Part shown: positions 1 to 7,887 of the stretch, in pieces | Layout of the letters: the number at the start of each line of letters is the position of its first letter | Position numbering within the stretch: the stretch's first letter is position 1 | Program-made: the position numbers and the translations under genes | Source of the DNA: Aquimarina spinulae | GTDB lineage: Bacteria > Bacteroidota > Bacteroidia > Flavobacteriales > Flavobacteriaceae | DNA length: 64,000 bases | Direction: 5' to 3' | Assembly: GCF_943373825.1 (NCBI RefSeq) | Contig: NZ_CALSBP010000002.1 | Coordinates: forward strand, 1,291,501-1,355,500 | Notes under the pieces: generated by a model | Database searches by the model: none | What the model saw: only the letters and a program-made list of their open reading frames with translations | What the model was told of the DNA's origin: nothing

Positions 1-142
1 AGGTGCCGGAGGGCAATTTATTTTTATAGTTCCAGCGCTGGAATCCGTAGTTGTAATAACAGCAGGAAATTATAGGAATAGGAAAGGTAATCAATCACGG
101 GAAATATTTGCAAAGTATATTCTTCCTGCACTGTTAAATTAA
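1..142 (+). CDS. Serine hydrolase (class C beta-lactamase-like), C-terminal fragment
   Basis: The reading frame is open from the window edge (in frame from base 2) to a TAA at 140-142 and gives about 46 residues. They contain GAGGQFIFIVPALESVVVIT, which fits the last strands of class C beta-lactamase-like serine hydrolases, where G-x-G-G-Q follows the third catalytic motif. The intact serine hydrolase at 22981 has the same arrangement (GNGGQYIMIFP). The catalytic Ser and Tyr lie outside the window, so activity cannot be judged. Confidence 0.7.
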   Translation, partial: GAGGQFIFIVPALESVVVITAGNYRNRKGNQSREIFAKYILPALLN

Positions 143-159
143 AAGACCAGCACATAACA

Positions 160-415
160 AAGTATTAATCAATTGAGAATAGTATTAAAATGCATTTCGG
201 CCTATGTACCGAGGTGTACACGCACTCGATCCCGAGGAAATCAAAAACATGTACCGTACTATAGATATCCTATAATTCTAAACTTGATCCAGAATCCAGA
301 ATCGCATTTCCAAAAGTGGACCCCAGATCAAGTCTGGGGTGACAAGTTGTACCGTTCCCTTCGGCGCGCCTGTCCTGAGTTTATCGAAGGGCTCAGGGTA
401 CGATATATATTTTAA
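160..415. repeat. Composite dispersed palindromic repeats in an intergenic region
   Basis: This non-coding stretch between the serine hydrolase and the metalloprotease holds several palindromic pieces. ACCCCAGA/TCTGGGGT is a perfect hairpin at 320-340. A CCTGTCCTGAG...CTCAGGG unit around a TTTATCGAAGG core lies at 369-398, with GTACC/GGTAC at its flanks. A CACTCGATCCCGAGG block near 222-240 recurs near 4291. The 80-codon frame across it translates the repeat arms (PEFIEG, LIQNPES) and is not treated as a gene. The remainder up to 552 shows no gene. Confidence 0.75.
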
Positions 416-552
416 AGATGTAAACAACAACAAAATTCATAATAAATTCACAATTAACAGAGGTTAGGCTCTCTATCAATCTACCTTTAACCTTACTTTC
501 ACATATGTCGGTTTCTTATTTTATTACCTTCCGCCGATTAAAAATTCTTCAC

Positions 553-3051
553 ATGCTCAAAAATACATTTAGATTGCTTCTATGTATAGTCGTAATCACT
601 ACTAGTGGTTGTTCTGTTCTTCAACCCAAAAAAGGAAAAACCCCTACGGCCAATGCCAAAAAACCAGGTAAAGACAAAGATACGATTAAGCCGTATAGCG
701 AAGTCATTACCGAAAAGGCCAAAACCGACAAAGGTTTATTTACCGTTCATAATATAGACAGTAAATACTATTATGAAATTCCGGATTCGTTGTTTAATCG
801 AGAGATGCTTATGGTAACGCGTATTGCCAAAACCGCTACAGGAATTGGTTTTGGTGGTGGAAAACAAAACACCCAGGTATTACGCTGGCAACGAAAAAAC
901 AAGCAGATATTACTTCGCGTTGTATCCCATCAGATCTTCGCTTCAGATTCTTTACCGATTCATGAAGCTGTAGAGAATTCTAATTTCGAACCGGTATTAT
1001 ATGCATTTCCGATTAAAGCATTTTATAAAGATTCTACTAATGCCGTAAAGAATGCAACGGTGATCGAGGTTACCGATCTGTTTAAAAAAGACGTAAAACC
1101 TCTAGGATTTCCTGGTAGTAGACGAAAACAGTATAAGATTTCAAAGTTAGATGCCGCCCGATCGTATATCGATACAATAAGAAGCTACCCACTAAATATC
1201 GAAACCCGTCATGTAAAAACGTATAGTGCTGCCGAACCACCTTCTAATGCCAGTACAGAGTCTATCTCATTAGAAATGAGTAATTCTATGATTCTGCTTC
1301 CTAAAACCCCTATGAGACGTCGATATTTTGATCAGCGAGTAGGATGGTTTGCCCGTGGACAAACGGATTATGGATTAGAAGCACAAGAAAGTAAAACAGT
1401 ACGTTATCTGGATCGATGGAGATTAGAGGTAAAAGATGAAGATCTAGCAAAATTTAAACGAGGAGAACTGGTAGTGCCCAAAAAGCAAATCGTATACTAT
1501 ATTGACCGCGCGACCCCCAAAAAATGGAGAACATATATTAAGCAAGGGATCGAAGACTGGCAGGTTGCCTTCGAACAGGCTGGGTTTAAAGAGGCTATTA
1601 TCGCCAAAGATCCTCCTACAGAAGAAGAAGATCCTGATTGGAGCCCAGAAGATGTGCGCTACTCTGTAGTGCGCTACCTGGCCTCTCCAATCCCTAATGC
1701 CAACGGGCCTCATGTAAGTGATCCCAGGTCGGGAGAGATTCTGGAGAGTGATATCAACTGGTATCATAATGTAATGACTTTATTGCGCAATTGGTTTTTT
1801 GTACAAACCGCAGCAATCAATCCAGAAGCGCAGAATGTTGCTTTTAAGGATGAAGTGATGGGAAGATTAATTCGGTTTGTATCTGCTCACGAGGTAGGTC
1901 ACACCCTGGGGTTACCACATAATATGGGAAGTAGTGTTGCTTATCCTGTAGAATCTCTAAGAGATCCTGTTTTCACTAAGAAATACGGTACAGCGCCATC
2001 GATAATGGATTACGCAAGATTTAACTATGTGGCCCAACCAGGAGATGGTGATGTCGCCTTAATGCCTAATATCGGTATCTATGATAAGCATGCAATACGA
2101 TGGGGATATCGACCCATACTTACCCCAACTGCCGAAGAAGAGAAGAAGACGCTGGACAGCTGGATACTCAAACATCAAAATGATCCTATGTATCGATTCG
2201 GAAAACAACAGTTTGGAGTTATAGATCCAAGCTCCCAAACCGAAGATCTTGGTGATGATGCCGTACTAGCCAGTACTTACGGAATCAAAAACCTAAAAAG
2301 AATTGTACCCAACCTCATCACATGGACTGCCGAAGATGGTAAAAACTATGATGATTTGGGCACGATGTACAGACAGGTATTAGGGCAGTTTAATCGATAT
2401 ATGGGCCATGTATCTTCTAATATTGGTGGGGTATATGAATACTATAAAACCTATGATCAAAAAGGAGCAGTATATTCTCATGTAACCAAAGCGAATCAGA
2501 AGCGTGCCATGAAATTTTTACACGAGCAATTGTTTAATACTCCGGATTGGTTACTCGACAAGACTATTTTTGATAAAATAGAATCTGCAGGAAATGTAGA
2601 ACGTATTCGTAATTTCCAGGTGAGAACATTAAATAATCTATTGGATCACGGGCGCATGGCACGATTAATCGAGAATGAAGCTTTAAACAATAAAGAAGCC
2701 TATACTCTACTCGATATGATGACCGAACTGCGATCAGGACTATGGAGCGAATTGCGAAACGGTCGTACCATAGATGTATATCGTCGTAATCTACAAAGAG
2801 CGTATATCGATCGTTTAGAATTTTTAATGACCAAAGAGCAGCCTAAGGTCCCCGAGAATATAAGACGCTTTGTGGTACGAACCAATGTAAATGCCTCGCA
2901 AAGTGATATTAGAGCAGTAGTACGTGCAGAATTAAATACACTACGCCGAGCAGTTAGAAATGCTATTGGCAGAACATCAGATAGGATGACACAATATCAC
3001 CTGCAGGATATCGCAGAACGTATCACCGCCATCCTCGATCCTAAGAAATAA
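553..3051 (+). CDS. Zinc-dependent metalloprotease lipoprotein (DUF5117/DUF5118 type)
   Basis: This is a large probable peptidase of the Bacteroidetes zinc metalloprotease family with DUF5117/DUF5118 regions. The zinc site is explicit: HEVGHTLGLPHN starts at base 1888, giving the HExxHxxGxxH metzincin-like pattern. The frame is open from an ATG at 505, but the ATG at 553 starts a clean lipoprotein signal (MLKNTFRLLLCIVVITTSGC, Cys at residue 20), so I place the start there. It is probably anchored at the cell surface or in the periplasm. The gene stands alone and ends in a strong terminator. Its substrate is unknown. Confidence 0.9.
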   Translation: MLKNTFRLLLCIVVITTSGCSVLQPKKGKTPTANAKKPGKDKDTIKPYSEVITEKAKTDKGLFTVHNIDSKYYYEIPDSLFNREMLMVTRIAKTATGIGFGGGKQNTQVLRWQRKNKQILLRVVSHQIFASDSLPIHEAVENSNFEPVLYAFPIKAFYKDSTNAVKNATVIEVTDLFKKDVKPLGFPGSRRKQYKISKLDAARSYIDTIRSYPLNIETRHVKTYSAAEPPSNASTESISLEMSNSMILLPKTPMRRRYFDQRVGWFARGQTDYGLEAQESKTVRYLDRWRLEVKDEDLAKFKRGELVVPKKQIVYYIDRATPKKWRTYIKQGIEDWQVAFEQAGFKEAIIAKDPPTEEEDPDWSPEDVRYSVVRYLASPIPNANGPHVSDPRSGEILESDINWYHNVMTLLRNWFFVQTAAINPEAQNVAFKDEVMGRLIRFVSAHEVGHTLGLPHNMGSSVAYPVESLRDPVFTKKYGTAPSIMDYARFNYVAQPGDGDVALMPNIGIYDKHAIRWGYRPILTPTAEEEKKTLDSWILKHQNDPMYRFGKQQFGVIDPSSQTEDLGDDAVLASTYGIKNLKRIVPNLITWTAEDGKNYDDLGTMYRQVLGQFNRYMGHVSSNIGGVYEYYKTYDQKGAVYSHVTKANQKRAMKFLHEQLFNTPDWLLDKTIFDKIESAGNVERIRNFQVRTLNNLLDHGRMARLIENEALNNKEAYTLLDMMTELRSGLWSELRNGRTIDVYRRNLQRAYIDRLEFLMTKEQPKVPENIRRFVVRTNVNASQSDIRAVVRAELNTLRRAVRNAIGRTSDRMTQYHLQDIAERITAILDPKK

Positions 3052-3075
3052 GATAATACAACTGTAATAATATAT

Positions 3076-3110
3076 CCCCCTGTTTGAATCATCAAGCAGG
3101 GGGTTCTTTT
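3076..3110 (+). terminator. Rho-independent terminator after the metalloprotease
   Basis: CCCCCTGTTTGA and TCAAGCAGGGGG form a 12-bp stem with one G-T pair and an ATCA loop, followed by TTCTTTT. It lies 24 bases after the metalloprotease stop codon. Confidence 0.9.
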
Positions 3111-3168
3111 AATAGGTACTATCTGACCGAATGAATGCTTTGTTGTAATGCTAATGGAAATTATAGTA

Positions 3169-3222
3169 CTTCGACGTGCCTGCCCTGAGCCCTTCGATAA
3201 ACTCAGGACAGGTCTGTCGAAG
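3169..3222. repeat. Dispersed palindromic repeat with long imperfect hairpin
   Basis: The arms CTTCGAC-gtg-CCTG-c-CCTGAG and CTCAGG-a-CAGG-tct-GTCGAAG pair in 17 of 21 positions around the loop CCCTTCGATAAA. Related copies lie at 369-398 and, degenerate, at 6769-6808 and 20655-20690. The short open frames over it on both strands translate the repeat. The rest of 3111-3531 includes a perfect 14-bp palindrome (ATGTGACGTCACAT, 3304-3317) and no gene. Confidence 0.75.
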
Positions 3223-3531
3223 AGATTATCAAGACTATCGAGAATCAATAATTACTATCGTTTTCAAATGCATCTCGATACACGCTCGTTCCTCACGCAC
3301 TCGATGTGACGTCACATTTTTATTGAGTATATCGAAGGAATCAGAGTATACGTTATTGATTATATATGCCCCCTTAGAGTGAGTGATTAAACTATAGTTA
3401 TCCTATTATTCTGCATTTAATCCGAAAATTAAAAGAAAAGATCATACGAGAATAGAACCTATAAAAGAAAGATAAGTATCTTAGTAATAATTCATACCCT
3501 CATTATTAACATCAACAATAGAATAAACAAC

Positions 3532-4218
3532 ATGAAAAAATTAATTTCAGAATTTATTGGAACCCTATGGTTAGTATTAGGTGGGTGTGGAAGTGCTGTA
3601 TTAGCGGCGGCATACCCAGAGTTAGGGATTGGATTTGCAGGGGTTGCTCTCGCATTTGGTTTAACCGTTGTAACCATGGCTTATGCCATTGGGCATATTT
3701 CGGGTTGCCATCTTAATCCTGCTGTATCTATTGGGTTATGGATAGGTGGCCGTTTTGATAAAAAAGAACTGCTACCGTATATTGTTGCCCAGGTATTGGG
3801 TGGTATTGCCGGTGCAGGGATTTTATACCTTATTGCTACAGGAAAATCAGGATTCGAAATCGGTGGATTTGCTGCCAATGGATATGATGATCATTCTCCG
3901 GGTGGCTATTCTATGCTTGCGGCTTTAGTAACCGAAATCGTAATGACATTTATGTTTTTGATTATTATTTTGGGCGCTACTCATTCTAAAGCTCCCAAAG
4001 GTTTTGCAGGCCTCGCCATAGGATTAGGGCTAACCCTGATTCATCTTATAAGTATACCGGTAACCAATACTTCGGTAAATCCTGCCAGAAGTACAAGCCA
4101 GGCATTATTTGCAGGAGGTTGGGCAATAGAGCAACTATGGTTATTTTGGGTAGCCCCCATCATAGGAGCTATTTTAGCAGGATTGGTCTACAAATTTATT
4201 TCTCCCGAAGAAGCATAA
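3532..4218 (+). CDS. aqpZ: Aquaporin Z water channel
   Basis: This 228-residue inner-membrane MIP-family channel passively conducts water. Both NPA half-helices are intact (NPA at 62-64 and NPAR at 183-186). The segment [19 protein letters not shown] around 169-187 is nearly identical to E. coli AqpZ as I remember it, including the selectivity-filter His and Arg. Six membrane segments can be read and the length is typical. It is monocistronic, with a terminator 27 bases downstream. This is one of the surest calls in the window. Confidence 0.96.
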   Translation: MKKLISEFIGTLWLVLGGCGSAVLAAAYPELGIGFAGVALAFGLTVVTMAYAIGHISGCHLNPAVSIGLWIGGRFDKKELLPYIVAQVLGGIAGAGILYLIATGKSGFEIGGFAANGYDDHSPGGYSMLAALVTEIVMTFMFLIIILGATHSKAPKGFAGLAIGLGLTLIHLISIPVTNTSVNPARSTSQALFAGGWAIEQLWLFWVAPIIGAILAGLVYKFISPEEA

Positions 4219-4244
4219 CAAAAAAACACAATAAACCTATAATA

Positions 4245-4280
4245 AAACCCTTGTATGATGATTTATGCAAGGGTTTATTT
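4245..4280 (+). terminator. Terminator after aqpZ
   Basis: AAACCCTTGTAT and ATGCAAGGGTTT form a 12-bp stem with one wobble pair around GATGATTT, followed by ATTT. It sits just downstream of the aqpZ stop. Confidence 0.85.
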
Positions 4281-4289
4281 ATGATATGC

Positions 4290-4345
4290 ACCACTCGATC
4301 CCGAGAGAATACCCTTCATGTACCTTGAGCGTAGCCGAAGGGTAT
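4290..4345. repeat. Dispersed palindromic repeat (ATACCCTTC/GAAGGGTAT)
   Basis: The inverted arms ATACCCTTC (4309-4317) and GAAGGGTAT (4337-4345) enclose CATGTACCTTGAGCGTAGCC. The preceding CACTCGATCCCGAG block matches one near 222-240. It is the same general class of repeat as the elements at 369-398 and 3169-3222 but with a different core. Confidence 0.6.
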
Positions 4346-4400
4346 AGTGTGGATAAATCAAAAGGCTTACCAGGACCTATCGAGAACCTATCATTCTGAT

Positions 4401-4445
4401 ACCATGAGGTTTCCCGTAACTTTTTTAAAAAAGGTAGTCGTACTT
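4401..4445 (+). repeat. Intergenic element, copy A (GGTTTCCCGTAAC ... AAAAAAGGTAGT)
   Basis: This is the first of three copies of a conserved block: ACCATGNGGTTTCCCGTAAC, about six variable bases, TTAAAAAAGGTAGT, then one variable base and GTA. The other copies are at 6609 and 9615. It lies about 100 bases upstream of the small membrane protein at 4542. The middle of this copy, CTTTTTTAAAAAAG, is self-complementary. Function is unknown; a shared leader, small RNA or repeat family are all possible. Confidence 0.6.
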
Positions 4446-4541
4446 TTATAAAAGAGATACTGAGGTACTGTTACACTAACAGCTTTACCTAATCGCATTT
4501 AAAACATCCCTATTTAGCTAATCATAAATAATAAATGTAAA

Positions 4542-4994
4542 ATGGGCTACGAAAAAAAAATAAAAACAATAGAACGATTTTCTGGATATGATGCCGAAAT
4601 CAATACCAAAGGAGTATTTATTTTAATTCTTAACATATTGATTATTGTTAGTATCATAATCATCATAGGCGAATTAACAACACTAGTGTCCCCTCTGCAT
4701 CTTTCTCCTTTTAAAGTGATCACCAGTTTAATACTTCTTTTTTCTATTTTTTCGATACTTATTACGGTGTATACCATAACCCCGTATTTAAATTCTTATA
4801 AAAAATCTTTTTGGTCTTTTAACGGCATCGCGAATAGCTGTAAGAAAAAGGAAATAAAACAAGATGTCAATAGTCAAATTAATGATTTGGAAAAAGGCTT
4901 AAAAAGAAAACATCAGGGTGTTAAAATGGCGTTACTTATTAATGTTATTCAACTACTTTTTCTAACCTATATCACATATATTATTGTATTTTAG
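4542..4994 (+). CDS. Small membrane protein, Pycsar-effector (PycTM/DUF5706)-like
   Basis: This 150-residue protein has membrane segments at about 24-44, 57-78 and 126-149. The pattern RFSGYDAEINTK before TM1, a Pro at the end of TM2 (TPYLNSYKKSFWSFN) and D-x3-Q-x2-D-L-x2-G-L-x-R-K-H before the last helix resembles PycTM/DUF5706 proteins, the membrane-depolarising effectors of Pycsar anti-phage systems. The similarity is from memory of the family pattern. No pyrimidine cyclase gene lies nearby, so a complete Pycsar system is not present here. It follows element copy A and precedes the YbjT-like gene by 99 bases on the same strand. Confidence 0.5.
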   Translation: MGYEKKIKTIERFSGYDAEINTKGVFILILNILIIVSIIIIIGELTTLVSPLHLSPFKVITSLILLFSIFSILITVYTITPYLNSYKKSFWSFNGIANSCKKKEIKQDVNSQINDLEKGLKRKHQGVKMALLINVIQLLFLTYITYIIVF

Positions 4995-5093
4995 ATAAAA
5001 CACTCTAATCGCCAATAAAACAAAAGTATTGGTATACATGAGTACAAACAAGTATACAGGATGTATGTCCTGAGATGAGTTCTATTTAGATAA

Positions 5094-6518
5094 ATGAAAA
5101 TACTCCTAACAGGTGCCACAGGCTACATCGGTAAACGAATCCTCCCTTTATTAGTAAATAAAGGATATCATGTAGTATGTTGCGTAAGGGACACCTCTAG
5201 ATTTCATCCTCCCCAGTCCTTAAACGCAAGTATTTCTGTACTAGAAATTGATTTATTAGACGCTCCCTCGCTTTCAAAAATCCCTGGTGATATTGATGTA
5301 GCCTATTATCTGGTGCATTCGATGTCGACATCTGACAATTATAAATCATTAGAACAAAAATCTGCTGTCAATTTTAGAAATGCACTATCTAATACAACTG
5401 TTAAACAAGTGATATACTTAAGTGGTATTATCAATGAATCCAACCTATCTAAACATCTGTTATCAAGAAAAACCGTTGAAGAAGAACTAGGAAAAGGCAA
5501 TTACAATCTAACGTGCTTTAGGGCCGGAATCATTGTTGGGTCTGGCAGTGCATCCTTTGAGATTATGCGTGATTTGGTAGAAAAACTTCCTATTATGATT
5601 ACGCCAAAATGGCTTCTTACCAAATGTCAACCCATAGGGATAGCAGATGTACAACGTTTTTTAATCGGATGTATCCATAAAGAAGAAACGTACAACAGGA
5701 ATTTTGATATTGGCTGTGATGATATTCTATCGTATAAAGAAATGCTTCTTGGTTTTGCTAAAGTTCGAAATTTAAAAAGAAGAATCTGGACTGTTCCTGT
5801 AATGACCCCAAGGCTTTCTTCTTATTGGTTATATTTTGTAACCTCTACTTCTTACAAACTGGCTAGATCCCTGGTCGATAGCATGAAGGTCGAAGTTGTA
5901 TGTCGAGATCATGAAATCAATACCCTACTAAACATACATCCTATACCCTACAAAGAAGCCTTATTAAGAGCATTTGACAATATTAAAAATAATGAGATTG
6001 CTTCTAGCTGGAAAGATTCTTATTCTAGTAGTGAGATAACCAGTAACATATCAGAATTTATAGCGGTTCCAGAATTTGGATGTTTTAAAGACAAGCGTAT
6101 TCGACAAATTGAAAACTACGAATCATCACTAGAGAAAATCTGGAGTATCGGGGGTGAGAATGGATGGTATTACGGCAACTGGCTTTGGAGAATCCGTGGT
6201 TTTTTGGATAAATTATTTGGAGGAGTCGGATTAAGAAGAGGCCGCACTAATCAATCTACTATATCTGCAGGAGACTCATTAGACTTCTGGCGGGTGCTCT
6301 ACGCAAATAAACAAGAAGGAAGATTGTTACTTTTTGCAGAAATGAAACTCCCGGGAGAAGCATGGCTCGAATTTAAAATAGTAGGTAACAATCTGATCCA
6401 AACGGCAACATTTAGACCCTTAGGCTTGGCCGGCAGACTATACTGGTATGCTGTATACCCGTTTCATGGCTTTATTTTTACAGGGTTAATTAACGAAATT
6501 GCCCATAACAAAACCTAA
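5094..6518 (+). CDS. YbjT-like NAD(P)-binding SDR protein with C-terminal DUF2867
   Basis: The N-terminus has an extended/atypical SDR Rossmann motif (GATGYIG, residues 7-13). DIDVAYYLVHSMS near residue 65-77 is typical of NmrA/YbjT-like nucleoside-diphosphate-sugar epimerase relatives. The last ~140 residues (WSIGGENGWYYGNWLWRIRG to the end) match the DUF2867 domain. The 474-residue length equals that of E. coli YbjT. The cytoplasmic reaction is unknown. It may be co-transcribed with the small membrane protein upstream. Confidence 0.85.
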   Translation: MKILLTGATGYIGKRILPLLVNKGYHVVCCVRDTSRFHPPQSLNASISVLEIDLLDAPSLSKIPGDIDVAYYLVHSMSTSDNYKSLEQKSAVNFRNALSNTTVKQVIYLSGIINESNLSKHLLSRKTVEEELGKGNYNLTCFRAGIIVGSGSASFEIMRDLVEKLPIMITPKWLLTKCQPIGIADVQRFLIGCIHKEETYNRNFDIGCDDILSYKEMLLGFAKVRNLKRRIWTVPVMTPRLSSYWLYFVTSTSYKLARSLVDSMKVEVVCRDHEINTLLNIHPIPYKEALLRAFDNIKNNEIASSWKDSYSSSEITSNISEFIAVPEFGCFKDKRIRQIENYESSLEKIWSIGGENGWYYGNWLWRIRGFLDKLFGGVGLRRGRTNQSTISAGDSLDFWRVLYANKQEGRLLLFAEMKLPGEAWLEFKIVGNNLIQTATFRPLGLAGRLYWYAVYPFHGFIFTGLINEIAHNKT

Positions 6519-6608
6519 CTAACTGTAATAATAGCAGAAAACCCAACACCTAAAACCTCACACCTCCCTCCTAATTCCTCCTTATATACAAAAAACTTCC
6601 TCCTACTA

Positions 6609-6660
6609 TCATGTGGTTTCCCGTAACTCATTTAGAAAAGGTAGTAGTAACTTTAAAAGA
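6609..6660 (+). repeat. Intergenic element, copy B (GGTTTCCCGTAAC ... GAAAAGGTAGT)
   Basis: Second copy of the element at 4401, here ATCATGTGGTTTCCCGTAAC followed by TTTAGAAAAGGTAGTAGTA. Just after it, AAAGTATTGCCATACATGAGTA resembles AAAGTATTGGTATACATGAGTA upstream of the YbjT-like gene (about 5023), so the repeated unit has a second module. The rest of 6519-6883 holds a degenerate palindromic repeat and no gene. Confidence 0.6.
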
Positions 6661-6768
6661 CTAAAAAAGTATTGCCATACATGAGTATCGCAATACGAAG
6701 AAACGTGCAAGTACATATACAATAAGTATAAACATGCATAGAGGGTACATATCCTATACTATAACAAT

Positions 6769-6830
6769 CCCCCATAGCCCTATTCTGAGTCCTTCGATAG
6801 ACTGGGGGCAGATACATCGAAAACTCAAAA
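6769..6830. repeat. Degenerate dispersed palindromic repeat
   Basis: The core CTGAGTCCTTCGATAGACT is a mutated form of the CTGAGCCCTTCGATAAACT core at 3169-3222. CCCCCA (6769-6774) and TGGGGG (6803-6808) form the outer stem. It lies between element copy B and the nucleoside-hydrolase-like gene. Confidence 0.55.
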
Positions 6831-6883
6831 CGAATTAAGGATAATTATACAAATTTCGATTTAACAACAGTAAACGAATAAAA

Positions 6884-7879
6884 ATGATACAAACTAAAAA
6901 CACAATTATTATTCACGACGGAGCTACAGATGAATTAATGTCAATTCTTTTTGCCGCATCAATGCCTAATATTAGTATCAAAGGAATCATGGTACTTAAT
7001 GCCGACTGCCAGGGCTATCCAACTGCAAAGGTTAGTAGTAAACTTCTCGACCTCATCAACATCAAGGATGTGCATGTTGCGGTATCGGGCGCAAGAGGGT
7101 GGAATCCATTCCCCTGGACGTATCGTCAATACTCATTAATGGTTGATCTTTTTCCTGTCGTAAATCAATACAAAGAGAATGTAGTCGTCCCAGAACCTCA
7201 AATGGATTTTCCTCTGGAGACTATGGTTGATACAGTATATCGCGAGAATAATAACTCGCCTGTAACCTTGCTTTGCCTTTCTCCCGTTACCGATATCGCC
7301 AATGCACTAAAGAACGATCCTGATTTTGCAGGTAAAGTTTCAGAAATAGTATGGATGGGAGGAGTTTACATTACAGAAGAAACGCCCTTTGGAAATATTG
7401 ATACCGGGATAGCTCCCGGGGCAAACCCTAATGCAGAATGGAATGTGTACTGGGATCCCCAAGCAACTCAGGAAGTATTAAACTCGGGTATTAACATCAA
7501 AATGTTTCCTCTTAATGTTACCAATAGCGTTACACTATCGGGAGAAATCATTCGAAGGTATTTTTTACCAGAAAGCAACACCTTCCCTGCCCTATCCCTT
7601 GCTGCACAGATGTATGCATTAGTAGCTTTTCAATATGGATTTAGCTTTTGGGATACTGCCGCAACATCTTTTCTTGGCAAGCCCGATCTGTTCACCTTTA
7701 AAAGTGCTTTTGTTGAAGTAGATACCTCCCCGGATCCCGTGAAACAAGGAACGATGAAAGTTGAATTTATTTCGGATATAGAACCGCTAGAATCTACCAT
7801 CGAGATCGCATCAAGCATTAACGTAAATATGTTTTACGACTATTACGTAGCACAACTTAAAACCTTAATTTTTAAATAA
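6884..7879 (+). CDS. Nucleoside hydrolase-like protein (IUNH family, divergent)
   Basis: The 331-residue protein follows the inosine/uridine-preferring nucleoside hydrolase fold. It has LCLSPVTDIANALK (about 131-143), MGG near 158, AEWNVYWDPQA (184-194, matching the usual EFN...DPEA), PLNVT (209-213) and a late Asp in FWDTAA (D257). The N-terminal calcium/ribose motif, normally DxDPGxDD, is HDGATDE here (D12, D16, E17), so the first Asp is missing. No signal peptide is seen, so it is probably cytoplasmic and would cleave an N-ribosyl bond. Eight bases separate it from the phosphatase gene downstream, so the two almost certainly share a transcript. Confidence 0.8.
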   Translation: MIQTKNTIIIHDGATDELMSILFAASMPNISIKGIMVLNADCQGYPTAKVSSKLLDLINIKDVHVAVSGARGWNPFPWTYRQYSLMVDLFPVVNQYKENVVVPEPQMDFPLETMVDTVYRENNNSPVTLLCLSPVTDIANALKNDPDFAGKVSEIVWMGGVYITEETPFGNIDTGIAPGANPNAEWNVYWDPQATQEVLNSGINIKMFPLNVTNSVTLSGEIIRRYFLPESNTFPALSLAAQMYALVAFQYGFSFWDTAATSFLGKPDLFTFKSAFVEVDTSPDPVKQGTMKVEFISDIEPLESTIEIASSINVNMFYDYYVAQLKTLIFK

Positions 7880-7887
7880 CTAACACT

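Noticed and set aside
173..415. 80-codon plus-strand frame
   Set aside because: It translates dispersed repeat arms (PEFIEG, LIQNPES) and has no independent coding signal.
2997..3382. Short frames on both strands (2997-3248 and 3176-3382)
   Set aside because: Both run through the palindromic repeat at 3169-3222; products such as LSLSKG and PSINSGQ are repeat translations.
4119..4328. 69-codon plus-strand frame at the end of aqpZ
   Set aside because: Overlaps the aqpZ 3' end in another frame, then the terminator and a repeat.
4542..6518. Complete Pycsar system (cyclase plus effector)
   Set aside because: The neighbouring gene is a YbjT-like SDR protein, not a nucleotide cyclase.
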